Shown: piece after piece, positions 36,201 through 45,383 of the stretch
How positions within the stretch are numbered: position 1 is the stretch's first letter
Layout: each line of letters begins with the position of its first letter
Virus record (IMG/VR): IMGVR_UViG_3300030108_001044
Span: 1 to 46,124 of that record
Origin: a virus
Reading direction: 5' to 3' (one strand)
DNA length: 46,124 nt
Notes under the pieces: generated by a model
Told to the model about the DNA's origin: nothing
What the model saw: the letters and a program-made list of their open reading frames with translations, nothing else
The model's database searches: none
Translations under genes and position numbers: made by a program

Positions 36201-37974
36201 CTTTTAGCATACCATCAGACATATTTTCTTCTGTAAATGCATTTTTAAATCCATCAGCTAGTTTATTTGCTTGTTCTTGACCAGCTTCTGCTAAATCTTT
36301 TAACTGTTTCTGTTGTTGTTCAAACCAATATTTTTGATTAACAAACTCAGAATCTAATTTAGTAGAGAAAGATTTTGTACTAACAGCAAATTGATCTAAG
36401 TTCTTCTGTCCCCAACGTGTGGCTTGTCCAGAAACCTCAGGTAATTTACCTAATACTCTTTGACCATTTGAAAATATTGATTTACCAAATCCACCAATAC
36501 CTACGACACCCATGGTACCATAAGCTGTTTCAGTAGCTATAAAATCTAATTGTTTAAATAATGGTGAGTTAATACCTTGAGCAATTTGTTGTGCAAACAT
36601 ACCACTTTCAGGATATTGTTCGAGTATTTGTTGGAAAAAACCATCTTCTTGTATCATACCTCTACCATCTTCTTGTAAGTTAGAAAATGCTGCTAAAGGT
36701 AAATCAGATATGAGAGTTGTTTTAGCACCACTCTTTACCATATTTAAACCTTGAACTATTTTCTGCCTACCAAAAAATCCTGTAGCTGGTTTTATAAATG
36801 TTGTACCAACTGTTTTTGTTCCAATATTACTAACTGCTACAGCTTTACCACCACTAAGGGTAGGTTTTAAAAACATACCTGCTCTTATTAAAGCTGGAGT
36901 TTTAGTTGCCATTAATCCTTTTCCTACAACACTTGCAGCACCACCAGTTAAAATAGTAGGCAATGCCCAATAAGCTGCTTCGTATGTAAGAAAGTCACCT
37001 GCAGATCTAGCTATGTTTTGGTTAACTAGATATTCTAATGATTGTTCGTTTTTAGTTTGTAGTAACCTTTCATCTAAATCAGAGTTTTTAGTTAGTAAAG
37101 ATAAATCACCTTCTCCTACTGCAGCACCAATACGTCCTGCTGCCTCTAATCCTAAACTAGATAAATCAAATAAAGCTCCAGCTGCATTTTGTCTTACACC
37201 TTCGCCAACGTTACCATTCATACCAAACCAACCTTCTTCACCTTCTCCTACTTCAGACAAAGCATGTCTTCTTCTAAGGTTAATATATCTAGCCATGTTT
37301 TGACCAGCACCATTCTGTTGCCATAGTGCTTTAGCTCTAGACATCATAGTAGGATTTTCTAAACCTGCTAACCACTCAGCTGTAAGCTGTGCGTCAACTT
37401 CTGGGTTTAATCTTTTAAGTTCTGGATCCCAATCTTCGTGGTTTGTAGTATCAAAAAAATCGTCATATGTTACTTCACCATCTCCATTATGATCATATCT
37501 AGCTGTAAGTTCAGGATCATTTTTAATCATATAAAATGCTTGAGCTTGTTTTTCTAGATTATTACCATCTTTAAATAGTTCATTTAACTGACCTTCTTTA
37601 TCTTCTAAATATCCATAATTTAATTTTAATGCTCTTCTTGCTCCTTCTGCAGGTAATTTACCACCATAAGCTGCCATAAGCTGCTCATCTGATATCATGC
37701 CATTTTCGTCAGGAGTAAAAAACTGAGATTTAGGTTGTGGTTGTGGATCAGGTTCCGGGAAAGGATTCTGAGTTTCTACTGCTGTAGGTTGTATATTTTC
37801 TTCAGGTGTTAGTTCTTGTTGTAATGCTTCAGTTTCAGCAATCTCTTCGGGTGTACGAAAATCTTCTTCAGGAAATTCTTGTGTAATTTTTTCTATTTGA
37901 TCTTCATAACCTTCTACCTCGTAAGTGTCATCTGTTTTACCTACAGCATCAGGTTGTAAATTTAAAATGTCCAT
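33262..37974 (-). CDS. Large internal virion (ejection) protein, T7 gp16-like
   Basis: It has 1570 residues (T7 gp16 has 1318) and is the largest gene. Its place after gp14/gp15-like genes and before the tail fibre, plus long helical and hydrophobic stretches (YWALPTILTGGAASVVGKGL, AVVGTFGMMYMGGQLSG), identify the protein that leaves the head to form the DNA channel across the cell envelope. I see no lytic transglycosylase domain at the N-terminus, unlike T7. Residues about 156-168 (YDHNGDGEVTYDDF) form a canonical EF-hand calcium loop. The N-terminal 100 residues are acidic and Pro/Gln-rich. Confidence 0.88.
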   Translation of the reverse strand: MDILNLQPDAVGKTDDTYEVEGYEDQIEKITQEFPEEDFRTPEEIAETEALQQELTPEENIQPTAVETQNPFPEPDPQPQPKSQFFTPDENGMISDEQLMAAYGGKLPAEGARRALKLNYGYLEDKEGQLNELFKDGNNLEKQAQAFYMIKNDPELTARYDHNGDGEVTYDDFFDTTNHEDWDPELKRLNPEVDAQLTAEWLAGLENPTMMSRAKALWQQNGAGQNMARYINLRRRHALSEVGEGEEGWFGMNGNVGEGVRQNAAGALFDLSSLGLEAAGRIGAAVGEGDLSLLTKNSDLDERLLQTKNEQSLEYLVNQNIARSAGDFLTYEAAYWALPTILTGGAASVVGKGLMATKTPALIRAGMFLKPTLSGGKAVAVSNIGTKTVGTTFIKPATGFFGRQKIVQGLNMVKSGAKTTLISDLPLAAFSNLQEDGRGMIQEDGFFQQILEQYPESGMFAQQIAQGINSPLFKQLDFIATETAYGTMGVVGIGGFGKSIFSNGQRVLGKLPEVSGQATRWGQKNLDQFAVSTKSFSTKLDSEFVNQKYWFEQQQKQLKDLAEAGQEQANKLADGFKNAFTEENMSDGMLKGAYGAYKNGSKMMGQGLTKARDGLTQVIKDIQEIKHTKFTGKKGSTNSVVSQTDMAKAAKSGINDAELSKQGESLVADENYQRYLDSIDPSNKTIGKRSEEALDDIKETLLGRDASTVDPKTFFGEFLDNEVKLKKNWTKMSEVDRWAVQNTDVQNAVMKSLLMQLRDLSATSSEMVGKTDIFATDGPMKNVADNLTAALHQVKRTQFIWSQADTLLKAKGGKLTPKDIAALNKASKAQSKRLLTETKEAVNTMTAMMRETGDEELAGAVLDVFKVSNDIHNWKDFDAFMKQQIVGGKFNGEVKTGELIKGLQKVMVQSILSGPKTPLRALMGTTVNSYLNTINQAFGAAIRLPFTNDVATYKASMAKLKGQFELIPEAYQVFQRQWNAKFNANIADIQTRFTEVDTETDKLLEAKRIHVEQRGTDGEKAAFYINNITRNLTNNKLFGWSPRALAAVDDTFKHLLVRSRSKEIAMRKAMEEVGDDFAKITPEMLKKAEDLHYGNLLDGDGNINMAADSFLEKQFREATLTSELKGTAGKMDQLFGNIPLIKPFYLFARTGVNGLNFTYKNTPLIGALHKESIAILTHKGTDFTELAEYGIKNAADLKAARSLFAGRQAMGSAVVGTFGMMYMGGQLSGNGPADRQLKQQWMNAGWKPNHFYIGDVGFDYRSLEPYNVIFSTIADIGDNMELMGSEWAEKRLQAVAFVVGRGLQGKTYMSGLDQLMQISQMKPGALTRGTANLLNNSIPLAGARNEFGKWINPHMKELNSDMWSSIRNRNLASEALALDPLPEKSDLLNGKPINNWNIVGRSFNAISPISLDIRRDTPGRKLLLESNYDLKSTTYAYGGYSFTKDARVRAHFQNAIGTSPITIGFKKFKNVEEALNHLASRPDVQKSMKRMKDNVNNPESFDINPTSYPHNTLIDNVMNQARSKAWAQLQQPNHPGYSAVQKLMSEKDGHTSRTRENRNEILDLGNPKKN

Positions 37975-37980
37975 AAGTAA

Positions 37981-40203
37981 TTATTGTAAAAAAGGTAACA
38001 CTTCTTCAGGATCATCCCAAACTGAGCTAGGGATTTGTGAATCAGGAAAAGTATCTCTTAGTAATTGATATGCATATATAACGTTTTGTTTAGTAGGATT
38101 CTGTTGTGCACGTTCTACAGCTTTAATAATAGGTTGAAATTTTTGAGGGTCAGCAATAGTTTTACCTTTCTCATCTTTACCTTCATATAAATTATATAAC
38201 TGTGGACGTTCATCTGGCCACAATCCATCGTGACCTACAGTTTTTAACTGTGCATCTACTAGACCCATCCAGTTAATATTGCGACCACGTGCTAAACCTT
38301 GATAATAACGTACTGCACCTTTGTCTTTTAGAACACCTTTACTGTGTCCATATTTGTTTATGTTGGTAATAATAGTATCAAGTTGTTTTTTACCATATGT
38401 ACCACCAATAGGTTTCTCAAAAATAATATTAGAGTCATTCATTAATTCTCTTTTACCTTTAGCAATTTCTGCTACTCTAATTTTACCTTGGTTTTGTTCA
38501 CCTTTAATAAGAAAATCCTCACTAACATATTGAGGTTTTCTGTTTTCTTGATCAGATTTTTTAATGTGATATATAACACCTTCAGAGTTTGGTATGTCTT
38601 CGCCAGTTTCTTTATCTTTAACTGACTCTGCATTTAATGCATAGTAACTAGCTTCTCTTTGTGAGTAACCCATAGCTACATAATTATTAAATTTTTGAAT
38701 ATAATCTTCTTTTGCATTAGCTAATGCTATTTCATATTCAAGAGTCTTTTCATTACCTTTAAGACCCATACCTTCAAATACTGTGTTAAGTGCAGCAGAT
38801 ATTTGTTTATCTCCATCAAACTGAGCAATAGAAGATTTTTCTAATTTACTAGCTTTTTCTCTAAATTCTACAGCTGCCTGAGGATGAAACTGATCTAACT
38901 GAGCATTAGATATATAGCCATTTTGACTAGCCATCAATGCTTTTATTTCTTGTGTATCTTCTCTCTGATCTCTCATGGTAACTGTTTCATAGTTAGTTAT
39001 ACTAGATGGTATAGGTAGACCTATGCTTCCAAACTCTCGTTTGTATTCATTTACTCGTTGAGTAGATAGATTACCTTTTCTAGCTTCTTCTATAAATTTA
39101 GCTTTTAATGTAGTACCAGCTGACTCTAAGTTTTTTAACTCGTTGTCAATCTGTTTTGTATACCCATCTCTAATAGCTTGTTTTAGAGTAGCAACTTTAC
39201 CCGGCCAATGTTCAGAGTATGTTGTACCTTTCTTAGCACCTAACTGTTTAGCTAACCTATCTGGCATAGGTTGGTTAAGTATTTCAGCTGCATATTCAGG
39301 ATCGTTTTGACTAATACCTTCTTGTACTATAGTAGCTTCTAAAGCTTTCCATGCACCAGCATTACCAACTATATTATTAGATCCATCTACAGTAGCAGCA
39401 GTTTTTACTAAATAATGATGTATATCTTCACCTGTTTTTTGACTGGTTTGCCAAGTTTTTTGTGCTATACTTCTAGTAATAGAAGATGCTTCTATATTAT
39501 ATCTTTGTCTATATTTAGCTGTAGAATCTTCTTTAGCTTTTTGTATAGCATCATTAGTGCCAGCTAGTTTTAATAACTCTGGAGAAAACTTATGTAAACC
39601 TGCAGCTCTTTTAATATCATTAGCTACAACCTGTATAGCAGCTTCTTTAAATGCTATACCGTGTATATTATTATCGTGTAATTCTTTAGGTGTAAAATTT
39701 ATACCTTGAATATTAATAGCTTTCTCACTATTCTGCATAGCATGAGCAAGTTTGTCAGGAAACGTATCATTAAACATACGTAACTTTTCTTTAGCAAAAC
39801 CTACCTGTCCCCAAGGAGAAAGTTGTGATATTCTATCTGCATCAGGATAAATATCTGGACCTGACATCTTAAGCATTTCACCTTTGATTTCATGGTACCT
39901 AGTATCTGTGTCTGTTAATGTAGATAGTTCTTTTTCTAATGCTACTAACTTTTCTGCATTTATTTCTTGTGCTTCTTGAGCTGCTATTCTACCTTTTTCT
40001 AATTTTTCTTCTATATCTTTTTTTCTCATCTCTTTTAATGTAGATGAAAATGCAGATAATTGATCACTTAATTGACCAGCTTCCCTTATACCACGATTAC
40101 CCATGGTGTTAGCCATAGCTGTGCGTTGAGCATTGGCTTGTTGAACGTTAGCTCTTTCACGAGACCTCATACGTTCAATATTTTGATTGTATGATGATGT
40201 CAT
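37981..40203 (-). CDS. Internal virion (ejection) protein, T7 gp15-like
   Basis: It has 740 residues (T7 gp15 has 747), mostly helical and charged, with no membrane segment. It starts MTSSYNQNIERMRSRERANV, and the C-terminal part contains KGAVRYYQGLARGRNINWMG and YQLLRDTFPDSQIPSSVW. Length and position between the gp14-like and gp16-like genes support the call. In T7 the protein is part of the internal core and the periplasmic tunnel. The start overlaps the previous stop by one base. Confidence 0.85.
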   Translation of the reverse strand: MTSSYNQNIERMRSRERANVQQANAQRTAMANTMGNRGIREAGQLSDQLSAFSSTLKEMRKKDIEEKLEKGRIAAQEAQEINAEKLVALEKELSTLTDTDTRYHEIKGEMLKMSGPDIYPDADRISQLSPWGQVGFAKEKLRMFNDTFPDKLAHAMQNSEKAINIQGINFTPKELHDNNIHGIAFKEAAIQVVANDIKRAAGLHKFSPELLKLAGTNDAIQKAKEDSTAKYRQRYNIEASSITRSIAQKTWQTSQKTGEDIHHYLVKTAATVDGSNNIVGNAGAWKALEATIVQEGISQNDPEYAAEILNQPMPDRLAKQLGAKKGTTYSEHWPGKVATLKQAIRDGYTKQIDNELKNLESAGTTLKAKFIEEARKGNLSTQRVNEYKREFGSIGLPIPSSITNYETVTMRDQREDTQEIKALMASQNGYISNAQLDQFHPQAAVEFREKASKLEKSSIAQFDGDKQISAALNTVFEGMGLKGNEKTLEYEIALANAKEDYIQKFNNYVAMGYSQREASYYALNAESVKDKETGEDIPNSEGVIYHIKKSDQENRKPQYVSEDFLIKGEQNQGKIRVAEIAKGKRELMNDSNIIFEKPIGGTYGKKQLDTIITNINKYGHSKGVLKDKGAVRYYQGLARGRNINWMGLVDAQLKTVGHDGLWPDERPQLYNLYEGKDEKGKTIADPQKFQPIIKAVERAQQNPTKQNVIYAYQLLRDTFPDSQIPSSVWDDPEEVLPFLQ

Positions 40204-40916
40204 TATTTAAAAGTCCTTATTTCATGTCCAAAGGTTGGATCTATTTGAGTATCAAAGGAAGGTGTATTTACCTTAGGAGCTTTCCCAGCTTTAAAGTCTT
40301 GATAACCTCCTACGGCACTACCAGCTAATCCTAGTATTAATCCAGCTGACGACTTCTTCGGTTCCAGTTCTGGAGCCATCGGCGTCACACCATGTATAGG
40401 TGCAAATCTAACTTGTTCATATAAGTCACGTGATTTAGACGCTGACGATTCTCTAGACATATCTTTAGCAACTATTGCTTCTTCTTCAGACATCATTAGA
40501 TTATGTAGTATTTCAGACTTTTCTTGTCCTAATTTCTTAGCACTTTTACCTGCTAATCGAGCTGCAGTCCTACCTGTTTGTGTACCTGCATACTCATTTT
40601 CATACATTTTTACAACAGCTTTTTCTATTTTTTGATCAGCTTGGGCAAATAATCTATTTAATTTTTGATCTTCTTGAGTCCATTGATCTACCATAGCTCG
40701 ATAAACATCATCTTGTTTGATGTCCTCAAGCTGCATATCATTACGATATTGAGCACGATCGAACATTACTTCCCGATCGTATAATCTGTTTTGTTCTTGA
40801 TGGTTACGTAGCTTTGCACGGTTCCTGCCAGCTATGGCATTATTTTCCGCTTGATGTTCTGCTACTTGACCGGCCATTGATAGACCGGTTGTTATCATTG
40901 TTACTGGTTCGCACAC
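40203..40916 (-). CDS. Internal virion protein, T7 gp14-like
   Basis: It has 237 residues (T7 gp14 has 196). MCEPVTMITTGLSMAGQVAE at the start, a long charged helix, and a Gly/Ala-rich SSAGLILGLAGSAVGGY segment near 190-205 are characteristic; T7 gp14 also begins MCW/MCxP-like and inserts in the outer membrane. The start lies inside the preceding gene (77-base overlap). Confidence 0.85.
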   Translation of the reverse strand: MCEPVTMITTGLSMAGQVAEHQAENNAIAGRNRAKLRNHQEQNRLYDREVMFDRAQYRNDMQLEDIKQDDVYRAMVDQWTQEDQKLNRLFAQADQKIEKAVVKMYENEYAGTQTGRTAARLAGKSAKKLGQEKSEILHNLMMSEEEAIVAKDMSRESSASKSRDLYEQVRFAPIHGVTPMAPELEPKKSSAGLILGLAGSAVGGYQDFKAGKAPKVNTPSFDTQIDPTFGHEIRTFK

Positions 40917-41340
40917 GGCAAAATTCTATAAAGGTTAATTTGTTAGGACCATGTTGAAGTTCCCGTAAGAACTTAAATCCTAGAAACTTTAGAAGTTTTA
41001 GATGAGCGGTATTCCGTTTATCTACAATGTTCCAAAGGAGTTTCTCTTCTCTACTTTCTATAAATCGTTTAGCTTCTCGTGCAAAGGTGAGAGGATAGTC
41101 ATGTATAGCTGGGGTACATAACATCCAAATTTTACCACCCTCCTGTACACCGGCTAATCCGGCAGTCTTGCCGTTAGGCACGTTAAAGTAAACTGTGTCT
41201 CCATTAAAAGCAGCAAATGGTATATACCAGCGTGGGAAATGGCCGTGACCCTCCCATACTTCTCTATAGTCATCTGTACGAAGATTAGAGGCAACCTCGA
41301 CGGCAGCCTCCATTGTAATTGGGTGAATGTATTTAGACAC
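40840..41340 (-). CDS. GNAT-like virion assembly protein, T7 gp13-like
   Basis: It has 166 residues. AAVEVASNLRTDDYREVWEG, then KIWMLCTPAIHDYPLTFARE and LWNIVDKRNTAHLKLLKFLG, GFKF follow the N-acetyltransferase fold as in T7 gp13, which is needed for assembly but not known to be an enzyme. The last 25 residues (SNNDNNRSINGRSSSRTSSG) are low-complexity and coincide with the overlap onto the gp14-like start. Confidence 0.85.
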   Translation of the reverse strand: MSKYIHPITMEAAVEVASNLRTDDYREVWEGHGHFPRWYIPFAAFNGDTVYFNVPNGKTAGLAGVQEGGKIWMLCTPAIHDYPLTFAREAKRFIESREEKLLWNIVDKRNTAHLKLLKFLGFKFLRELQHGPNKLTFIEFCRVRTSNNDNNRSINGRSSSRTSSGK

Positions 41341-44300
41341 GTTGATAATATCTTGGTGAGTAATCCCCTTCCCAGTTCATTGAATGTAAGGTTGCTGGTG
41401 AGGGATGGTTAGATTTTATAAATACGCTTAGGTTTGTATTCCTATCGTATACTGGTATTGTATGTATATATCCTGACGCTATCGCTGCTGTACTAGCATT
41501 TATATTATCGTATTCTTTTGATTCTACTGTGTATGTATAGTCAGCTCTACCTTTACGTTTGAGTGTTACATCTAATACACCTACATCTCCAAAGTCAAAG
41601 TTCATTCTATGTAATACAAGAGATCCTCTAGTTTCAGATCTAGTCTTCTCACCTTCTTGTCTGGTAACAAATACCTTAGGTAACTCTATTTCAAACTCAT
41701 ACTCAAAACCAATAATTACATCTGTATTAACAGACACATTAGACGCACCAGCTTCGGTAGATGTCTTCCAGTTTCCGGGTAAAGTAATTGTTTGGTTAGG
41801 AGCTGTACCTGTAATAGCAGATGCTGGGATATCATAACTTTTACCAGCTGCGTCACTCGGTGTTGTACAATAAGCCGTGAGTGTACGAGTGCTATAAAAT
41901 CCTGCACCTAAAGTAAACGTTGTTACATCATTAACTGTATCATATGTTAATGCAGATGATGCAAAAGTTTTTTTAGTATCTAAGTGTACACGGTTTTCAT
42001 CTGGAGGTTCCCCTATCATAGGAGTTGCTGTTGACAATTTTATGTCAAATTTTTCTAGTGTATATGTAGAACCTGTATTTAATACAACAAAATATTGATC
42101 ATCCATCATGCAATGAAAGATAACATTATTAGGTAATGTCCATCTAAACCATGCAGACTGAGCACGAGTATCTCCAGCTTCATAAAACTTATAACCCCAT
42201 ACTTCATTAGTTGCAGTATGTAATGTACTATCTACTGAAAATAATAAAAGTTGGTTTTCTGTAGATGCGGTTACATTGGTTAAATTTTGTGGAAATAACT
42301 CTGCTATAATTTTACTTTGTTCTACAACTGTAGGTTCGTTTCTGGTAGAGACATCTGATATTTCATAGAACCTAGCTTCACGTGCGGTGTTGTTTAAAAA
42401 TCCTATTGTAGTTCCTAACGACACAGGATTACTATCTGAGTTAAATGCATAAGATGCTGCATACGTTATCTTAGCTGTTTCAGGAGTAAGCAAAGCTTCT
42501 GCTCCAGAACTTAGCAAGAACTGTTCACTAGCACTAAAGATAACTAAACCTCCAGCATTTTCAACAGCATCAAACAATCGAGTAGGATACGTTGAACTAG
42601 ATTGTAAATCAATAGGGTCAGCGTTAGAAATAGCCATCGCAGTTTTTACCCAAAAATTATAGAAATCATTTACCCTAGATAGGATAATATTTTCTTCACT
42701 AAGTAAAGCTATTCTATTTCTAAAAAACACCATTTTTTGAATACGATGTCCTACAAACGACGGTTCACCATTTGTTATGTCATCTCCTACGTCACGTTTA
42801 CCCCAGTCTGGATAACCAAATTGAAATGCACCGTTAGGATAGGATTGAGCTGAACCACCATTAATCGCAAATGTCCCGGGAAGCACTCTAGTGAGCTTCA
42901 GAGGCATTGTTGTGTTGTCAAAGGTAGTTGTTATCCCCGGCTCTGCACACTCTTCCCACACGCCCTCTCCGTAGCGAACTGGGTGAACTGTGACGTTACC
43001 ACTTGTTGTACCTGAGGAAGCATCTGTTACTGTAAATGTATTTGTAGCTACGTTAGCAATAGTATAATATCCATCACTACCATTACCAGATGTTACATCT
43101 AAGATAACTTGATCACCATTACTATATCCGTGGTTTGCTAAGGTTACAGTTATAGTAGACCCTGATCTAGCATATGTAGCTGATTTAGTTAATGGATCAT
43201 CTTCTGTATCTGTTACACCTTCAGCATAAAACTTAAGGTAGTAATCATCCATATCTTCACCACTATTAACTATACGTACAGTATATCCATGACGACATAC
43301 ACGTGGTAAATCAGCTATATTATTTGCTTCAGTTGTAGTTACAGTCATCAACTGTTTTTCTGGTGATGTTACACCAAACGGTGTAGCTCTATATAAATGT
43401 AAACCATTTCCAGAAATAGTTGCTGTAATACCATGACCACTAATACTATCTAATGTTGATTTAATATCACCTAATATACCATTAGACGATACATGTTCGT
43501 CAGCACTAGATGATGTAGGAGCTGGGCGTACCGCTGCTACGTTAGCTCTAGATATAACATTTACATGACTTTTAACAGTAGTTGTAGTAGTTACACCTTT
43601 ACTAGATGTATGTTGGTGTGTATCATTTGTTGTCCAATTTTCACCACCAAACTGTAATTTTACATAACATTGATAAGTATCGTGATATCTATCAATAGCT
43701 TCAGTATCACTATGGTTAGAATCTACCTGAGGTGTACAACGTGTGTCCATCTCATATCTAAGATTAGCTTTACCAGTTGCACTATTATTAGGAGGTGATG
43801 TATCACATTTACTTGTACCTGTTTCTACATTAACAACCTCTCTACCTGCTCCTTGGCAATCACCATTACTGGTGCCACTATAACTATTAATGGTACCAAC
43901 CGAAAGAGAAGTGGCTCGAGGATACGTAATAGTATCATTATTTGACGGATCATATATATCTAAAGCATATTGTTTACCATAAGATATAGTATCTAATGAT
44001 ATAAAAGCTTCATTTAACTGAGGAGGTGCTTTATCTGCAGCATCAGTTTTCATTGCTACAGTTTTTCTTCTATTAACAAAGAATGTAGTTTCGTTAATAG
44101 TCATAACCTGTATATCAGAAGATTTTTCATCTGATAATGCAGTATTATCTAAGTAAGTAGCTTTGTTAGTACCTGCTACATACGCATAATCTACGGGTAT
44201 TTCTACACCGTCACTACATCTCCATATTTTAACTGCACCATCTGCACCACATTGACCTATATACTGTTCTTCATCGTTAGTATATATGTTAAACCATTTA

Positions 44301-44485
44301 GTATGTGGATCTGTTGATGGAGTTATTGTATTTACTAATTGACTTCCCGGACGTTTTATAAGTTGTCTTACAACATCAGGAACGCCATTAACTAAGTCTA
44401 CTACTTGACCCGGAACTTTTTTTTCATCAGGTTGTGTAGACATACCTAATACGTAACTAGGTACTTTCTGTGTAACACTTGCCAT
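41333..44485 (-). CDS. Tail tubular protein B (T7 gp12-like) with inserted modules
   Basis: It has 1050 residues against 794 in T7 gp12. The start SVTQKVPSYVLGMSTQPDEK, the QLIKRPGSQLVNTI region and the end YDRNTNLSVFIKSNHPSPAT are family-typical; it forms the tail nozzle. Two insertions explain the length: a Cys/Ser/Thr-rich stretch at about 205-330 and a compact beta-module at about 433-502 (GSTITVTLANHGYSNGDQVI, NTFTVTDASSGTTSGNVTV). The module sits exactly between YYLKFYAE and GEGVWEECAEPG, which are neighbours in gp12 relatives. The start overlaps the tail tube A stop by one base. Confidence 0.95.
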   Translation of the reverse strand: MASVTQKVPSYVLGMSTQPDEKKVPGQVVDLVNGVPDVVRQLIKRPGSQLVNTITPSTDPHTKWFNIYTNDEEQYIGQCGADGAVKIWRCSDGVEIPVDYAYVAGTNKATYLDNTALSDEKSSDIQVMTINETTFFVNRRKTVAMKTDAADKAPPQLNEAFISLDTISYGKQYALDIYDPSNNDTITYPRATSLSVGTINSYSGTSNGDCQGAGREVVNVETGTSKCDTSPPNNSATGKANLRYEMDTRCTPQVDSNHSDTEAIDRYHDTYQCYVKLQFGGENWTTNDTHQHTSSKGVTTTTTVKSHVNVISRANVAAVRPAPTSSSADEHVSSNGILGDIKSTLDSISGHGITATISGNGLHLYRATPFGVTSPEKQLMTVTTTEANNIADLPRVCRHGYTVRIVNSGEDMDDYYLKFYAEGVTDTEDDPLTKSATYARSGSTITVTLANHGYSNGDQVILDVTSGNGSDGYYTIANVATNTFTVTDASSGTTSGNVTVHPVRYGEGVWEECAEPGITTTFDNTTMPLKLTRVLPGTFAINGGSAQSYPNGAFQFGYPDWGKRDVGDDITNGEPSFVGHRIQKMVFFRNRIALLSEENIILSRVNDFYNFWVKTAMAISNADPIDLQSSSTYPTRLFDAVENAGGLVIFSASEQFLLSSGAEALLTPETAKITYAASYAFNSDSNPVSLGTTIGFLNNTAREARFYEISDVSTRNEPTVVEQSKIIAELFPQNLTNVTASTENQLLLFSVDSTLHTATNEVWGYKFYEAGDTRAQSAWFRWTLPNNVIFHCMMDDQYFVVLNTGSTYTLEKFDIKLSTATPMIGEPPDENRVHLDTKKTFASSALTYDTVNDVTTFTLGAGFYSTRTLTAYCTTPSDAAGKSYDIPASAITGTAPNQTITLPGNWKTSTEAGASNVSVNTDVIIGFEYEFEIELPKVFVTRQEGEKTRSETRGSLVLHRMNFDFGDVGVLDVTLKRKGRADYTYTVESKEYDNINASTAAIASGYIHTIPVYDRNTNLSVFIKSNHPSPATLHSMNWEGDYSPRYYQRV

Positions 44486-45117
44486 TAACGTCTAAGCATT
44501 CTATAAGGTTTATAAGATTGATATGCAGAATCATCCGGCCATCCCATAAAGTTATGGTCACCCTGATTGCATTCATATTCCATACACGCAGCTCTAGCCT
44601 GTGATTCAAAAGTTGACATCATTTTCTGTAGTTCAGCGTTGGAAACTAATTGTACTGCAGCTCTACCGCAAGCTTTATATATAATATATCTTTGAAACGG
44701 AGCTGGTATATCTTCAAAATTTAAAAGTCGTACATAGTTAAAATAAAAAAACTCATCATCTGGAAACTCAAATGTATGATTTACTCTATCATATATTTTC
44801 CATAATCCATCTGTATCTTTTCTTCTAACAAAGTCTCTTGTACGATCCCACGCATCTGACATGTCTATACGCATAACATCTGCTGGAATAATAAATTTAT
44901 TATCTACTGTTTTGTTAGTATTTTTAATGTGGTATTCTTTATTAAATATCCAACCTTCGCTCTGTACATCTTGATTAGATTCTTTCAGTAGGTTGTATAC
45001 AAATGATACCTCTGGATTGGTGAAGTCTAATTGAGATATAGGAGACTGACCTATACTACCCAAGATTGAGTTTACTGCGGATAGTTCGGTATCGAGTGTT
45101 GTAGTTGTGGTAGTCAT
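44485..45117 (-). CDS. Tail tubular protein A (T7 gp11-like)
   Basis: It has 210 residues (T7 gp11 has 196). LDTELSAVNSILGSIGQSPI, VNHTFEFPDDEFFYFNYVRL and YIIYKACGRAAVQLV are family patterns. It forms the ring that links portal and nozzle. It is the first gene after the terminator at 45136-45163. Confidence 0.95.
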   Translation of the reverse strand: MTTTTTTLDTELSAVNSILGSIGQSPISQLDFTNPEVSFVYNLLKESNQDVQSEGWIFNKEYHIKNTNKTVDNKFIIPADVMRIDMSDAWDRTRDFVRRKDTDGLWKIYDRVNHTFEFPDDEFFYFNYVRLLNFEDIPAPFQRYIIYKACGRAAVQLVSNAELQKMMSTFESQARAACMEYECNQGDHNFMGWPDDSAYQSYKPYRMLRR

Positions 45118-45135
45118 AGGTTAAGATTTATGAAT

Positions 45136-45163
45136 AAAAAAAAGGGAGGTCGTGAAACCCCCC
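45136..45163 (-). terminator. Intrinsic terminator after the capsid group (T7 T-phi position)
   Basis: On the minus strand CCCCCC-paired arms (45163-45157 with 45150-45144: 7 bp including one G-T pair) close a six-base loop and are followed by eight T (45143-45136). It lies after the capsid gene and two small genes and before tail tube A. In T7 the main late terminator T-phi is also between capsid gene 10 and gene 11. Confidence 0.85.
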
Positions 45164-45173
45164 TGTATGTGTG

Positions 45174-45371
45174 TTAAGTATATTGTCCACCGACAACAGC
45201 ACATGTGTCATTGACACCTGAACCGCCGACTGTGTTATATGCTAAACGTAAGTTTTGTGTTGTGGATGCAACAGCTGATGCGTTGCCTGATCCACTTGTA
45301 TCGGAAGGAGATATACGAGTCTCTGTACCTTGACAAGATCCGTATTCTCCAACTGCTGTTGGAACTGCCAT
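45174..45371 (-). CDS. Small Ser/Gly/Thr-rich protein (65 residues)
   Basis: MAVPTAVGEYGSCQGTETRI, then SASAVASTTQ-type low complexity and a LRLAYNTVGGSGVNDTCAVV end. It lies between the capsid gene group and the terminator, so it should be made in capsid-like amounts. Probable minor virion protein; family unknown. Confidence 0.65.
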   Translation of the reverse strand: MAVPTAVGEYGSCQGTETRISPSDTSGSGNASAVASTTQNLRLAYNTVGGSGVNDTCAVVGGQYT

Positions 45372-45383
45372 AATATTATATTG

